Part shown: piece after piece, positions 20,791 to 32,400 of the stretch
Numbering within the stretch: the stretch's first letter is position 1
Layout of the letters: each line of letters opens with the position of its first letter
From: Poronia punctata
Lineage: Eukaryota > Ascomycota > Sordariomycetes > Xylariales > Xylariaceae
DNA length: 40,545 bases
Assembly (NCBI GenBank): GCA_022579005.1
Contig: MU401745.1
Location: 1 to 40,545, forward strand
Reading direction: 5' to 3'
Notes under the pieces: model-generated
Database searches by the model: none
Told to the model about the DNA's origin: nothing
What the model saw: only the letters and a program-made list of their open reading frames with translations
Program-made: the position numbers and the translations under genes

Positions 20791-23339
20791 TTAAAGTATT
20801 TAGTTAAAATATATATAATATATATAAAAAGTATATAATATAAAATACAAAGCAAAATAACTTAGCAAGTATATATAAGCTAAATAGTAAGTATATTATA
20901 AAATATAAAAAAATATAATAAAAAAAAGTTATGTTAATGCTACTTAATTTTAAATAACTTTTAAAGCTAAACTAGCTACTAATACTTTAAACTAATAACT
21001 TTTAAGCTAACTATTTATTTTAATTTTTTTTTAAATATATTGCTATTTTTATTAAAGATTTAATTTAATAAACGTTAAATAAAGTAAATAATAGCACAAA
21101 GCTTATTAATATATTAATATAAAGTTAGTAAGCATAATAAATATATTAAAAAGAAAATACTTATAATATTATTTTAAAGTTTTTTAATTTGCTTAAAATA
21201 TAAAGCTTTATAAAAGTAGCAAGTAAGGTTATATAACTTAAGTTTATTATATAATTTAAGTTAGTATAAAATAATAAAGTATATATAAAAAGTACTTATA
21301 TTAGTTTATAACTATAATAACTTTAATAGTAAAAGTAATAAGTATAAAAACTAGCTTTAATAATTTTAAAATAGCTAATACTAACTTTATAATAATTATT
21401 AAAAGTAGTAAGAAAATAGTAAATATAATTAAAAAAGCGCTTAGTACTAGTAATGCAATTTATAAAATAATAATAAAATAAGCAATAAAAAAAAGCGCTA
21501 TTAGCACTTAAAGTAGGCTTTAAAGCTAAAAAGTATAAAAGCATTAAGCTAAAAACCTAAAAAAAAGTAGCAAAAAAAAGAGTTTATATTAAAAAGGGAA
21601 GCATAAAGGTTTTTTAGTATTATAATAAGTAGCTTAATAACTTTAACTAAACAATTAACTAATTTAAATATAAAAACTTAAAAAAAAAAAAGCAATAGCA
21701 ACTAAAATAAAAGCAAAGTTAAAGTTACTAAGCAAAAATGTAAAAATAAATATTTAGTAATAAGCTAAAAGCAAAAGTATAAAAAATATTAAAAAATAAA
21801 AACTAAAAGCAATATTAAAACTTAAAAGGTAAAAAGTAAAGTAAGGCATAAAAAGTAAAAGTTATTTTAAATTTTTTAAAAAAACAAAAAAAACAAAAGC
21901 TTATATAATACTTTTATTAAAAGTAAAGTTTAATTTATTAAAGCTTATAAATATAACTAAAAAACTAATAAAAAAACTAATAAAAAAAATAAAAGTAGTA
22001 ACTAAAAAAGCAATAAAGTAATTAATATAAAAAAAAGTAATAATAGCTTTTTTTATATAAAAAACTTAGTAAAATTATATTTATAATATAAAAAAGTTAA
22101 AAAAGCGTAAATATAATTATATAATAAAAAACATATATAAGTAACTTATTTAAATTTAAAAGCTTTATAAAACTAAAACTAAAAAGTAATTTTTTTAAAA
22201 GTAATAAATAACGTTTGCTTAGTACGCTATTTAAAAAGCTAAAGCAATAATAATACGTATATAAGCGCTAGCAAAATAGTAATAATAAATAATATAATAA
22301 GCAAAATTAAAATTAAAGTAAAACATATAAAAATAAAAAAAGCGTAAAGCGTAAAAGTAAAAGTAAGCTAAAACTATTTTAAACTACTATATAAAAAAAA
22401 CTAAGTTAATATAAAAAAAATATAGTATAAGCTAAATAAAACAAAATAAAAGAAAAGAAAATATAAACGCTATTACTTAACGCTATTATATATATTTACT
22501 AAAATTACAAAAATATAAAAAAATAAAAGCTTTAAGCAAAAAAAGCTTAAAGTTAATAAGATATATATAATAAAAGCGTTAAAAAGTAAGTAGCTTATAT
22601 ATATAAGTTATTTAAAAAGTAAAAGGTTAAAAAAAGCTTATAATATAAGTAAAAAAAAGTTTACTTTTTATACTTATAAAAAGTAGCATATAATTAACTA
22701 GTATAGCTAGTATAAAAATAAATAAAAAAAATTAAAAAAAATAAACTATTTTTTTAATTAAGCTATAGTAACTAGTAGTTAAAGTACTAATTTAAATTAA
22801 AAAGTTAGTACTTAGTAAAAACACTTTTAATAATTAAAAAATATAAGTATATAAAAAAAATATAAAGTATTTTAAGCGCTAAGCATATATAAATTTAATT
22901 AAAAATACTTATAAAAGTATACTTAACTAAAATATAAGTATTATATAGTTAAGTATAAAGGTTTAAAGTACTTAAAAACTTTTTAAAAGTAAAAGTATAA
23001 AGTTTGCACTTAATAAAGTATAAAGTATAAGCAATAAAATTTAATTATATAATAAGTAGTTAAATAAAATACTAAGTATACGTTTTTTTAAAAGTTTTAT
23101 AAAACTTTTAGCTAAATATAATTATAAAAGCTAAAAGTGCTAGTTACTTTAAGCTACTTTTTATATATATATTTTATTTACTATACTAGTAAAAAAAAAT
23201 TTAATTAGTTATACTTAGTTTGCTGCGTTTTAATTTAATTTTAAAATTAAGTTTTATTTTTTTATGTTTTTGTTTTATATTATAAAAGTTAAAAAAGCTT
23301 TATTATAATATTTAAACTATTTAATTTAAATAAAAAATA
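20791..23339 (+). other. 2.5-kb region between Copia-A pol and the 3' LTR, unassigned
   Basis: Composition is A-rich on the + strand with many AGC, AAA, AAG and AGT codons. Around 21370-21900 and 22300-22700 the translation is strongly Lys/Ser-rich, resembling the basic tails of transposases or gag-like proteins. I recognise no catalytic motif. It could be an extra ORF carried downstream of pol, a nested DNA transposon, or duplicated gag sequence. Confidence 0.4.
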
Positions 23340-23988
23340 TATAATAAATAATAGGTTTACTTTAAAAGTAATTAAATAGTTACTATTAAAGTAGAGAAAC
23401 GTTTAATATATATTAATAAATTAAGCTATAATTAATTTAATATTAAAAAAATAAGCAAAGCTTATTTTAAAAAATATAATATATATAGCATATTAATTAA
23501 AAAATTAACTACGCGCTTTATAAATTGCGCTATAATTATTTTAAGTTTATTAATAATAAGGTTATATATAATAACTAATAAAAAAAAGGTTTATATACTT
23601 AGTATAAAGTATATGCGCTATATAGCACTAAAAAAAATACTTTTAAGTTATTTAAAAATTATAATATTAAAAATAAAGCTAAAATAAAAAGTATATAATA
23701 TTAAAAAAGTAAAAAGCGCAAAGCGCATTTTATTTATTACTTAATTAAGCAGTAAGCATAATTTACCTTATAGCTTTTATAATTAAAGCGTAAGTTAAAC
23801 TACTTAACTAATATATAACTAAAATAAATATAAGTATTATTTAACTATAAAAGTTAAGCAACGCGCACTTATAAACTAGTTATATATATATATTAATTAA
23901 TTTTATATATTTAATATATATACTAGCTACGCTAATCTTAGCACTGTTTTTTACTTTTTACTTTGCTAAATATAGTTAACATAATTTA
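23340..23988 (+). repeat. Copia-A 3' LTR
   Basis: Direct repeat of 13819-14439. It retains the roughly 30-bp AT segment (about 23893-23922) that the 5' LTR has lost and that the inverted copy at 7789-8443 also has. It ends near GTTAACATAATTTACA. The exact 3' boundary lies between 23981 and 23990. Confidence 0.8.
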
Positions 23989-24750
23989 CAAAAATATTTA
24001 AATAAAGAAAATAAATATAGCTTAGCTACTTATATTATATAAAATGTTATAATAGCTGCTATATATATTAGGTTTTACTAAGTAGTAAACCTTGTTATTA
24101 TTATATTATGTGTTTTTAAACATGTTAAGCTTTAGTATAAAAACCACGTTTGCTTAAAATTAATAACCTCTTACTATACTTATTAGCTATATAGTAAGTA
24201 ACTTATAGCTTATATACTAGCAATGTTTTTTTAGTTTTTTTAGTTTTAGCTAAATTAAATAGCTTTATATAAAAATAATATAAAAAGAAATTAAAGCTTT
24301 ATAGCAATTTTTAATTAAATAAAAGATAAATGCAATATAAAAAGAAAAAGTTTTTATTATTAGTTTTTATATATTACTATTATGTTTTATTTTTAATTAT
24401 AAATAAAAATAAAGGTTTTAACTATATACTTTATTATATATATAAAAAGTAAAAAAACCAATATTAATTAGTTACTATTTTTAATAATATACGTTTTTTT
24501 TTATTAATAATAAATTAATAAAGCATTTTAAAAAGAATTAAAATTATTATTATATAAAGTAATATTATTTTTATAAAACGCTTTTATATAAAAAACTCTT
24601 TTTAAGTTTTATAATATTACTTTATACTTTATCTTTTATAATAAAAACTATATAGCTTATATAAGCTTATAAGTAAGCATTTTTATAGTTTTTATTTTTT
24701 TTTAATTATATAAACTACTTTAAAATCTAAAAATAAAAGCTAGTTTTTAA
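23989..24750. other. AT-rich spacer, nothing recognised
   Basis: RIP-like low-complexity sequence between the Copia-A 3' LTR and the triplet-bearing TIR element. No repeat family, intact frame or RNA gene was identified. Confidence 0.5.
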
Positions 24751-25228
24751 AGAGCATTGCTAAGTGCACAAAGTACTAGTTATTATTAACGCAAGGTCTA
24801 GGTGTTAATAGCTATATAGCAGCTGCGTACTATATGCTATTTTATATACCTTTATATCTACGCTATATAAGTTATGCTATAAAATAAAAGCCTTTACTTT
24901 TTATATACTAAGCTGCTACTATTGCCGCTATTGCTGCCGTTGCTGCTGTTGCTGCTGCCGCTATCGCTGCTGCTGCTGCTGTTGCCGCTATTACCGCTGT
25001 CGCCGCTATTGCTACTATCGCTGTTATTTTTAAAAAATCTAACTTAGTAGGTACCTAGGTTAAATAAGTAGTTATATATACTAAAGTTGCAAGACTATGC
25101 ATAGCTATATAAATAGGTCTAGTTAATATAGTATAAAGTCTTGCAATTAAGCGCAGCTGCTTTATAGCCGTTAACACCTAAACCTTATGCTAATAGTAAT
25201 TTTTACCTTGCGCACCTAGCAACGCTCT
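24751..25228. mobile_element. 478-bp MITE-like element with about 80-bp TIRs and an internal triplet array
   Basis: The left end (24751-24830) and the reverse complement of the right end (25228-25149) align over about 80 bp. They share AGAGC-TTGCTA-GTGC near the tip, AGGTGTTAA in the middle and GCAGCTGCG at the inner edge, with transitions and a small indel between them. TTTTAA flanks both sides, a candidate 6-bp target duplication that is weak evidence in such AT-rich DNA. The interior holds the GCN array at 24912-25028 and no transposase. I cannot place it in a superfamily. Confidence 0.75.
24912..25028. repeat. Degenerate GCN trinucleotide array, 39 units
   Basis: Thirty-nine consecutive in-phase triplets, nearly all of the form purine-pyrimidine-pyrimidine: GCT and GCC with GTT, GTC, ACT, ACC, ATT and ATC variants. 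Every variant is reachable from GCC or GCT by C-to-T or G-to-A transitions alone. As a reading frame it would be Ala/Val/Ile/Thr, but it is not embedded in an open frame, so it is a decayed microsatellite rather than a coding repeat. Confidence 0.88.
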
Positions 25229-26896
25229 TTTTAAATGCTTAAAAAGGCTATATTGCTAGCAATAATATTAGTAATAGTAAAGGTTTTAATAACTTTATAT
25301 ATAAAGATATTTTAATAGGTTTAAATATTAACATTAAAATTTTAAAAAGCTATATTAACCTTAATAACTTTAATATAAATTTATAGATAAATAAACTATT
25401 TATTAAAAACAGTTATAATATATATAGTACAATACTTATATAATTTTATATAAAGCAATAAACCTTTTATAAATAGCTTTATATATAATTATAAATTAAA
25501 CGTTTAATATTTAAACTAAAAACCTTTTAAATATATTAAAAATAGTTTTTTAAAAAAAGTTTTAAAATTAAATTTAAAAAGGTTTATTAATATTTACTTT
25601 TATATAAAATTTATATATAAAAAAACTTAAGAAACTTTTATAATATATAGCTAATAATATATAAGTTATAATAGTATTTTTAATTATATTATAATATTTA
25701 GCAATTTTATAGTTATTAACTTCTATTTAACTTTAACTTATACTTATATTTATACTTATACTAGTATTTATATTTACACTTATAATAAAGCTTATATTTA
25801 TAGCTATACTAGCACCTATGCTTATAGCTATACTAGCACTACGTTTTTATATATAAATACTTACTTTATTATACTTTAAATAGGTAAACCTTTTATAGTA
25901 ACTATTATTTTAAAAGGTATACTTTTTTATTAAGTAATAAAATTAACTTTTAATACTTTATATAATAAACTTGCTTATTAATGCTAAACTCTTTTAATAA
26001 TAGCTATATACTAAAAAGCAAAGTAATAAATAATACGTTTTAGCAACTTTTTAAAAAGAAAAAATATGTTTAAAAGTATAGTATAAAAGATTTTTATATA
26101 AAAACCTTTTATATACTAATGCTAGCACTATATAAAAGCGCTATTAATTTACTACTATTTAAGCTAGTTTATTTAAACAAAGTTAAGCTAATATTATTTA
26201 TAATATTTAATAAAACTTAATAAAAAACTGAAATTATATAAAATAGTTATATAACATTTTTTATTAAAGTATATATTTCTATTATAATGTATAAAGACTT
26301 TAGTTTTCATTTAATATAATATTATACTATTTTTTTACTAGTTTTTCTACTAACTTCTTAAAACTATATATAGTAATACTATATTAATTATATTAAACTA
26401 ATAAAAGACTAAAATATAATATATAATATGCTTAACGTATATTTTAATACTTAGGTTAACTATAACTAGTATTAAACTAATTAAACTATAATAACTTATA
26501 TATAAACTTTAAAAAAATAAAGTTAAAAAAGTTTAACTTATAATTGCTTAAGTTATTATTTAATAAATTTTAAATTATAAAAAAATTATTTAAACTAAAG
26601 TTTAATAGCAATATTTCTTTATATATAATTATTATATAACTATATATTAAAGTTATTAAGCTAAAGCTTGCGCTTATTACTTAAAAGGTAATATATAAAA
26701 TATTAATATTTAATTTAAATGTTATAATATAAGTTACTACTAATAATTAAACATTTTAATACTTATTATATAAAAGAATAGCTAATATTAACTATATTAA
26801 CTAAAAGTATAATTATAGCTAAGCTTAAAAGCTTTTTAAGCAACGCTTAAAAAAATATATAAAAGAATTAAACTTTTTCCCCCTTGCTTTTAATTA
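25229..26896. other. 1.7-kb AT-rich region without recognised genes
   Basis: RIP-like sequence with no intact frame or named protein motif. The only structured part is the short tandem array at about 25733-25843, listed separately. Confidence 0.5.
25733..25843. repeat. Degenerate hexamer-based tandem repeat with a 24-bp unit
   Basis: The stretch is built from TATACT, TATATT and TATAGC-like hexamers. At its 3' end a 24-bp unit beginning TAGCTATACTAGCAC occurs at 25801 and again at 25825. It probably grew by slippage and was later altered by transitions. Confidence 0.6.
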
Positions 26897-27299
26897 CTAG
26901 GGGGTCTACACTTAGAAACCCCTCTGCACGCAAAGGGGGTTGCAATTCTATTTTCTATACATTTCCACTTTCCACACCGCAGCCGCAGCGTAACCGTCTA
27001 CAACTTGGTCTATTCCGGACTACAATTACATGCAAAGATGCTAATGTACCGGCCAACACAACATTACAATAACGTCTTAATACTTACTATAATATATATA
27101 TTTATATTTAGAAGCGCAGCGCAAATATAGCTATAGTTATAGCTTATCTTCTTAACTGCGTTATATTGTAGTAATAAGGTTGCAAGACCTGCAAATATAG
27201 CAAATATAGCCTGAGTTACCTAGAAGATAATAAACGTGTAGAAAATAGAATTGCGACCCCCTTTGCGTGCAGAGGGGTTTCTAAGTGTAGACCCCCTAG
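26897..27299. mobile_element. 403-bp MITE with 68-bp TIRs, hardly RIP-mutated
   Basis: The left terminus CTAGGGGGTCTACACTTAGA and the reverse complement of the right terminus agree over about 68 bp with only three differences, all transitions. TA flanks both ends (26895-26896 and 27300-27301), a Tc1/mariner-type target duplication. Within each TIR an AACCCCTCTG block and an AAAGGGGGT block lie about 8 bp apart and can pair. The interior (CACCGCAGCCGCAGCG, ACCGGCCAACACAACA) keeps many CpA and CpG sites, unlike everything around it, so the insertion postdates RIP or is too short or too rare to trigger it. No protein is encoded. Confidence 0.92.
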
Positions 27300-27301
27300 T
27301 A

Positions 27302-28492
27302 TAATTAAATTAACATTATATAAAAGTAAAGTGCTTTATTTATAAAAAGGATAAATGCTAGTTAACTAACTATTTAGTTAAAAAAAAGAGAAAAGGCTTA
27401 TATAACATATTTAATAGCATATTAAAATTGTAATATTTTAACTTTAAATAACTTTAATATATATATTTATAAATATAAAAAAAATAAGCTATTAAATAAT
27501 AAATATAACATAGCTAATAGCTTTAATGTTAAACTAAGTAACTAGGTTATTTAGTATTTAATTAACGCTACTTATTTTTATTATAGTATAAAAGAATATA
27601 TTTACTAGCTTATAGCAAAATTTATACGCTTAGCAAATTTTGTTTTTTTAAAAAACTAGTATAGCTATAAATATTAAAGTATTTTATAGAATATTAGCAT
27701 AGTAAAAATATAATAGTTAAACATTTATAAGCTAAAGCCTATATATAAAAATACTTAAAATGTAAAACTAATTAAACTTTAAATATAATAATAATATGCT
27801 TTAAAAAGATAATAAAAAAAGTTATATAAATTTAAAGATATTTAAACCTTTTTTAATAAAGTAAAGTTTTATATTTTAAATATTTTTACCTTTTTCTGCT
27901 TTTTTTATATAATATAAATAAGCTAAAAGTATATTTTAATAATATTAAAAACTAAATTATATAGTTTAATAAAAATAAGACTTTTATTATTTTAAAATAA
28001 AGTTAATTATTTCCTAATATTTTAATTATTAAAATAGCTATATTTTTTATAAAGTTATAAAGTTAAAAGTATACTAACTTTATAAACGTTTTAAAAAATT
28101 ATATATAAAAAATCTATATAACTTGCTAAAGTTTATAAAATATAGTAATATAAAAATAAGAAATTTAAAAAATTAAAAAGATATATTATTAGGGCTAAAC
28201 TTATAACCTAGCTTTATAAAAGTTTAAGTTTATACTTTATAATAATTTTAACTTCAAGTATAATAAAAAGGTTAAAAAGAATAATAAAAACTTAAAATAT
28301 ATAATAATTAAAAAAAATAGCTTATTTATAAAAACTTAAATTTAGCTATTTTATTATATATTATAATTTAAACTTATAATTAAATTTTAAATTTAAGCAG
28401 GTATAGAAATGTTTTCTTGCTATTTAAAATTTAATAACTATAAAGCTATTTAGTATATAAAGTTAATAAATATATATAAATTAAAAACATAT
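27302..28492. other. 1.2-kb AT-rich region without recognised genes
   Basis: RIP-like DNA between the MITE and the Copia-B element. No repeat partner within the window, open frame or RNA gene was found. Confidence 0.5.
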
Positions 28493-28878
28493 TATTAGTT
28501 TAGCTAGGATAAATACAATTATAACACGTTCCTATTAATAGTACTATATTAACTTAATTAATTAAAAAAAAGGAAGTTAAAAGGACTTTCTTTAGCAAGT
28601 CTATATTGCTATAAAGGTTTGCAGTATAATTTAGACCTATTAGCAATATAAAAAAGACACGGACCTGCTACGTATTTAATATATAAAAAACACATACTCT
28701 CTATATACTAGTTATATACTATATATATATACTATATATATACCTTTTTAATAAAATAAGTTTATTGCAATTTAAAACTAATGTATAAAAAACCAAATAT
28801 TTATATAGATAAAATATTTGCATTTTAATAGCTTTAATGTAGTTAATAAGGTTAAAAGTATTAAAAAAGATTTTAACA
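28493..28878 (-). repeat. Copia-B LTR, left copy (3' LTR of the element)
   Basis: Aligns throughout with 34354-34737. Shared landmarks include TTTAGCAAGTCTATAT, AAGGTTTGCA, GACCTGCTACGTATTTAATA and TAATGTAGTTAATAAGGTTAA. It keeps some CpA and TpG sites lost in the other copy, and has itself lost the CGCG tract present there (CACATAC instead of CGCGTAC). Confidence 0.85.
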
Positions 28879-29218
28879 CTTGCTATTTTTTTTAACTACA
28901 TTTTTATTTTTTTATACTTTTATTTTTAACTTGTAAGCAATTTACTATTGCTTTAATTTTCATTTATATTTAATTTGTTATAATAAAAAACTTAAGTGCT
29001 TTGTTAAAAGTTCCTTTTATAAATAAACTTGCATAGTTATCTTTTTTGTTAATTTAACAGACTTTTATAATCTTTTGTTTATTAAATTTCAATACCAATA
29101 TTATATTAATTATAAAGCGTTTTTATAGGTACTTTTAAGCTTTATAAAACATTAATAAAACAACCTAAAATTAGTATAAAGTACTAAAAGAATTAAAAGT
29201 AATTTAAGTACTTTAAAA

Positions 29219-29466
29219 ATTAAATTTAAAGTAGTATATAAAGCAATAGTGCTATTAACTTTATTAATTATACTATATAGTTTACTAGCAAAAACTAATT
29301 AAATAATACGCTTATATTTATTTAAGTTTTAGTAAATAATATTACTAATAATTTTATATTTATTTTATTTATAATTTAAAATTAATTTAGTAGTAAAAAT
29401 AATACTAAAACTAATTTAAAAGCTTAAGTTAGTATTATTAGCAAATAATTTATTAGTAAAAATAAA
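29219..29466 (-). pseudogene. Copia-B RNase H remnant
   Basis: On the - strand a single frame reads IFTNKLFANNTNLSF, then a stop, then ISFSIIF. This matches the Copia RNase H pattern F-T-D-x-S-F-A-N-N-x-D-L-S-S-Q-x-G-F-x-I. Further on, RII-stop-LVFASKLYSI corresponds to the RVTRSVLASELYxx block. Changes are Asp to Asn, Gly to Ser, Gln to stop and Glu to Lys, all G-to-A or C-to-T. Similar RNase H domains occur in fungal Copia elements. No active product. Confidence 0.82.
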
Positions 29467-32400
29467 TAGCTTTGCTTTTATTAAGTTTAAAAATATATAA
29501 GTTAATCTTTAGTACTTATTTTTAATTTACTAGTTAATTTGCTTATTTAATGCTTAAATATTATTTTTTATAAGTTTAGTAACTTATATAGCTATAAATA
29601 ATTTAAATATAGCTTTAAGCTAATAAATATAGCTAATATATATACTATATGCCCTTTAGCTAACATATTGCTAAAAAGTATTAATTAAAACAAAGTTAAT
29701 TTTAGTTAAATTCTTTATTTAACCTTTTTGCATAAAAATTACTTTTTTATTTTAAAAAGTAACTTTAGCACTATTAAACTTAATTACTTATTTTTTATTA
29801 AAAAATTGCTTTAGTTTTGCTTTAAATTTAGCTTTAATAAGTTTGCTTTTTTTTAGCTAAAAACGTAGGTATAGTAAATAATAAAGTATTATTTATTTAT
29901 ATTGCAATAATACTAAATAAATATATTTGCTTTTTATAAACAATAAGTAAAGGTTATAAGTTAATATTACTATTTTAAGTTAATTTTAGTAATGTTTATA
30001 ATAAATTTAAAACTAATATAAACTAAATTTAGCTAAACTATAAAAAAAGCAAAGTAATTAAAAAATAGTACTTTTAAAGTATTTTTCAAGTTTAATAAAT
30101 AAACGTATATATATAATATAAAAAAGTGTTTTTTAATTATATATATGCTTATATAATATCTTTTAGCTTACTATAAGTATTATATTCTTAAATTAAAAAC
30201 AGTACTAGTATAAGTATAACTTATTAACTTATTTATTAAATAGTAAAAACTTAATATAAAACCGTTTTTTTATATAGTTATTATAGCTTTAAACTACTAG
30301 TTATAATTTTTTATAAAGCTAAGTAGTTTTGCTTTTAATTTTACATACTATATAAAATCAAAACAGCTTAATATTTAAGTACGTTTTAAAGTTAAAACAA
30401 AAGAAACTTATATCCTTTTATATTTAAAAAATTATTAATTGTTAAACTGTTAAATTTTTTAAAAAGTAAAATAAAAATAAAAATAATACCTTTATTTTAT
30501 AACTTTAATAATAATTAAAAATCCGCCTTCTCCTTTATATTTAAATACGTTTTTAGTATTATTATATACTTAAATTGTACTATTAAAAAGTATTATAATT
30601 TAATAACTATTATTTTATTTCTTTTTAGTTTTTTATAAAAGTAGCAAATAACTGCTAAAGTAATAAAGGCTTATAATTCTTTTATTCTTGCTAAAAGTAT
30701 ATTTAAATTTATATTTGCTTTATAGTTAGTTTAGTTTGCGTTTATTAAAAATTTGTTTATATATTAATAAAGTTTTATTTAAATATACCAAAACTTTATT
30801 AGTTTATTAACTATATTAATAATAACGTTTTTGCTTTTAATTGCTTAAACTTTAAAAAGACTATTTAATTTTTATTTTTTTTTGCTAAATAAAAACTTTA
30901 CTTTATATAAAAAAGAAAAAGGAAGTTAAGGCTATTTAAGTATTAAGCGTATATAATATGTTTACCTTTACTTATTTATTTTAAATAGCTTTTTTAGCTT
31001 TATAAATAGCTTTAGTACGCTAAATAATTTTAAATAACAATAGCAAATTATAGTTAATTTATAAATGAGTACTAAATACTAATAAAGTAAATATAAGTTT
31101 ATTAAGTTTTGCTATATTCTTACAAGCTTTTATTATTATTTGCAAAATTAATTTATTATTATTTTAATAGCTAATTTCCTTTTAATAATATTAAAAACGT
31201 AGTATAAAAAAGCATATGTGCGTTTAATTTTGCTAAGTGCTTAATATACTTTAATAAGCCTTTTTTTATATATAGTTTTTATAATTTTTATATTAGTTTA
31301 AAACTTTTTTAAAGTAAAGTTAATATTAAAGTTATATACTATATAATTAAGCAGTTTTTAATAAACGTTAATTTAGTACTTATAAAGTATATTTTATACT
31401 TTATATGCTTTTATTATTTAAATAAAAGTTATAGCTTAAAATAACGTAGCTAAATTAATAACGTAAAAAACCTATTTCTTATTAATTTAAACTATATAAA
31501 TAATAACCTTATAATTAAATTTATAGTTGTTTTTTAAAGTAAATTTAAAACGTTTTAGTGCTAAGTTATATATTTAGCAATAATAGCAAAATTTCTATTT
31601 TCTTTTAAAATAAAATAATTAACTTTATAATTTATAATAGTTAATATTTACTTTAGTTTTATTGCTTTAAAAGACTTAAATTGTTTATAAAGCTACTATA
31701 ACTTAGTTTTAATAAAATATATAGTTATTTTGCTAAAGTATATATTAAAAAATAAATATTTTTATTTATAAATAACTAGTGTTATATTATTATTGCTTTA
31801 AATAATAATATTTTTAGTATTATTAAAATAAGCACTAATGTAATTAGCGTTTTATAGCAAAAATAAAAAAGAATTAAGCATATTTAAAATATAATATATA
31901 GTAGTTTTAAAAAAGTTTTATATTTAAATTATGCTAATAGTTTTAATAATATTACTACTACTAAATTTAATATAAACTTTGCTTAGTTTTAATATTATAT
32001 TTGCTTTTAAATTTAAGTATAAATACGCTTTTACTTATGCTTTTCTAACTATTAAATAATTAAAAGCACTTATATTTTATAATTTGCTTTAATATTATAC
32101 TTTATATAAATCTTTTAAAATAAATTAATTTGCTAGCGTTTTAGCTTTAAATTGCTATATATTCTTACTTATAATATAATATATATATATAGCGTTTTTT
32201 AAAAATTAAGTAAAGTTTTTTACTATTTTTTTAATTTTGTTTAAATTTATATTTAAATTAAAAACAGTTTTAAAAATACTTTTTAATTTTATTAAATATT
32301 AAGAAAATATTTTAATTTTTAGTTTTTAGCTATAAATTGTTTTATAAGTACTAAAAAACTAATAGTTTGCTTTGCATTATTTCTTAATTAAATAATTAGT

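Larger units (their letters stand above)
13819..23988 (+). mobile_element. 10.2-kb LTR-bounded Ty1/Copia retrotransposon ghost (Copia-A)
   Basis: Direct repeats of about 620 and 650 bp (13819-14439 and 23340-23988) bound the unit. Copia pol motifs are readable on the + strand at about 19860-20790, including the end of the polyprotein. Upstream (14440-19859) the sequence is A-rich and stop-riddled, as expected of gag and integrase, but I could not name motifs. About 2.5 kb separate the end of pol from the 3' LTR, far more than usual for Copia, so an extra gene or a nested insertion is likely. No clean target duplication was found, although AAATATTTA occurs just outside both ends. Confidence 0.75.

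Noticed and set aside
21323..21544. 73-codon Tyr/Phe-rich frame on the minus strand
   Set aside because: It is a chance product of AT-rich RIP DNA; the residue composition simply reflects TAT and TTT codons.
24912..25028. Possible alanine-rich protein segment
   Set aside because: The triplets do not sit inside an open frame, and the variation matches random transitions in a microsatellite.
26897..26940. Telomere-like G-rich repeat
   Set aside because: GGGGG and CCCC blocks occur once per TIR and do not form TTAGGG tandem repeats.
26884..27072. 62-codon frame overlapping the left end of the MITE
   Set aside because: It runs through the TIR and flanking DNA and has no coding features; the inverted repeat explains the sequence.
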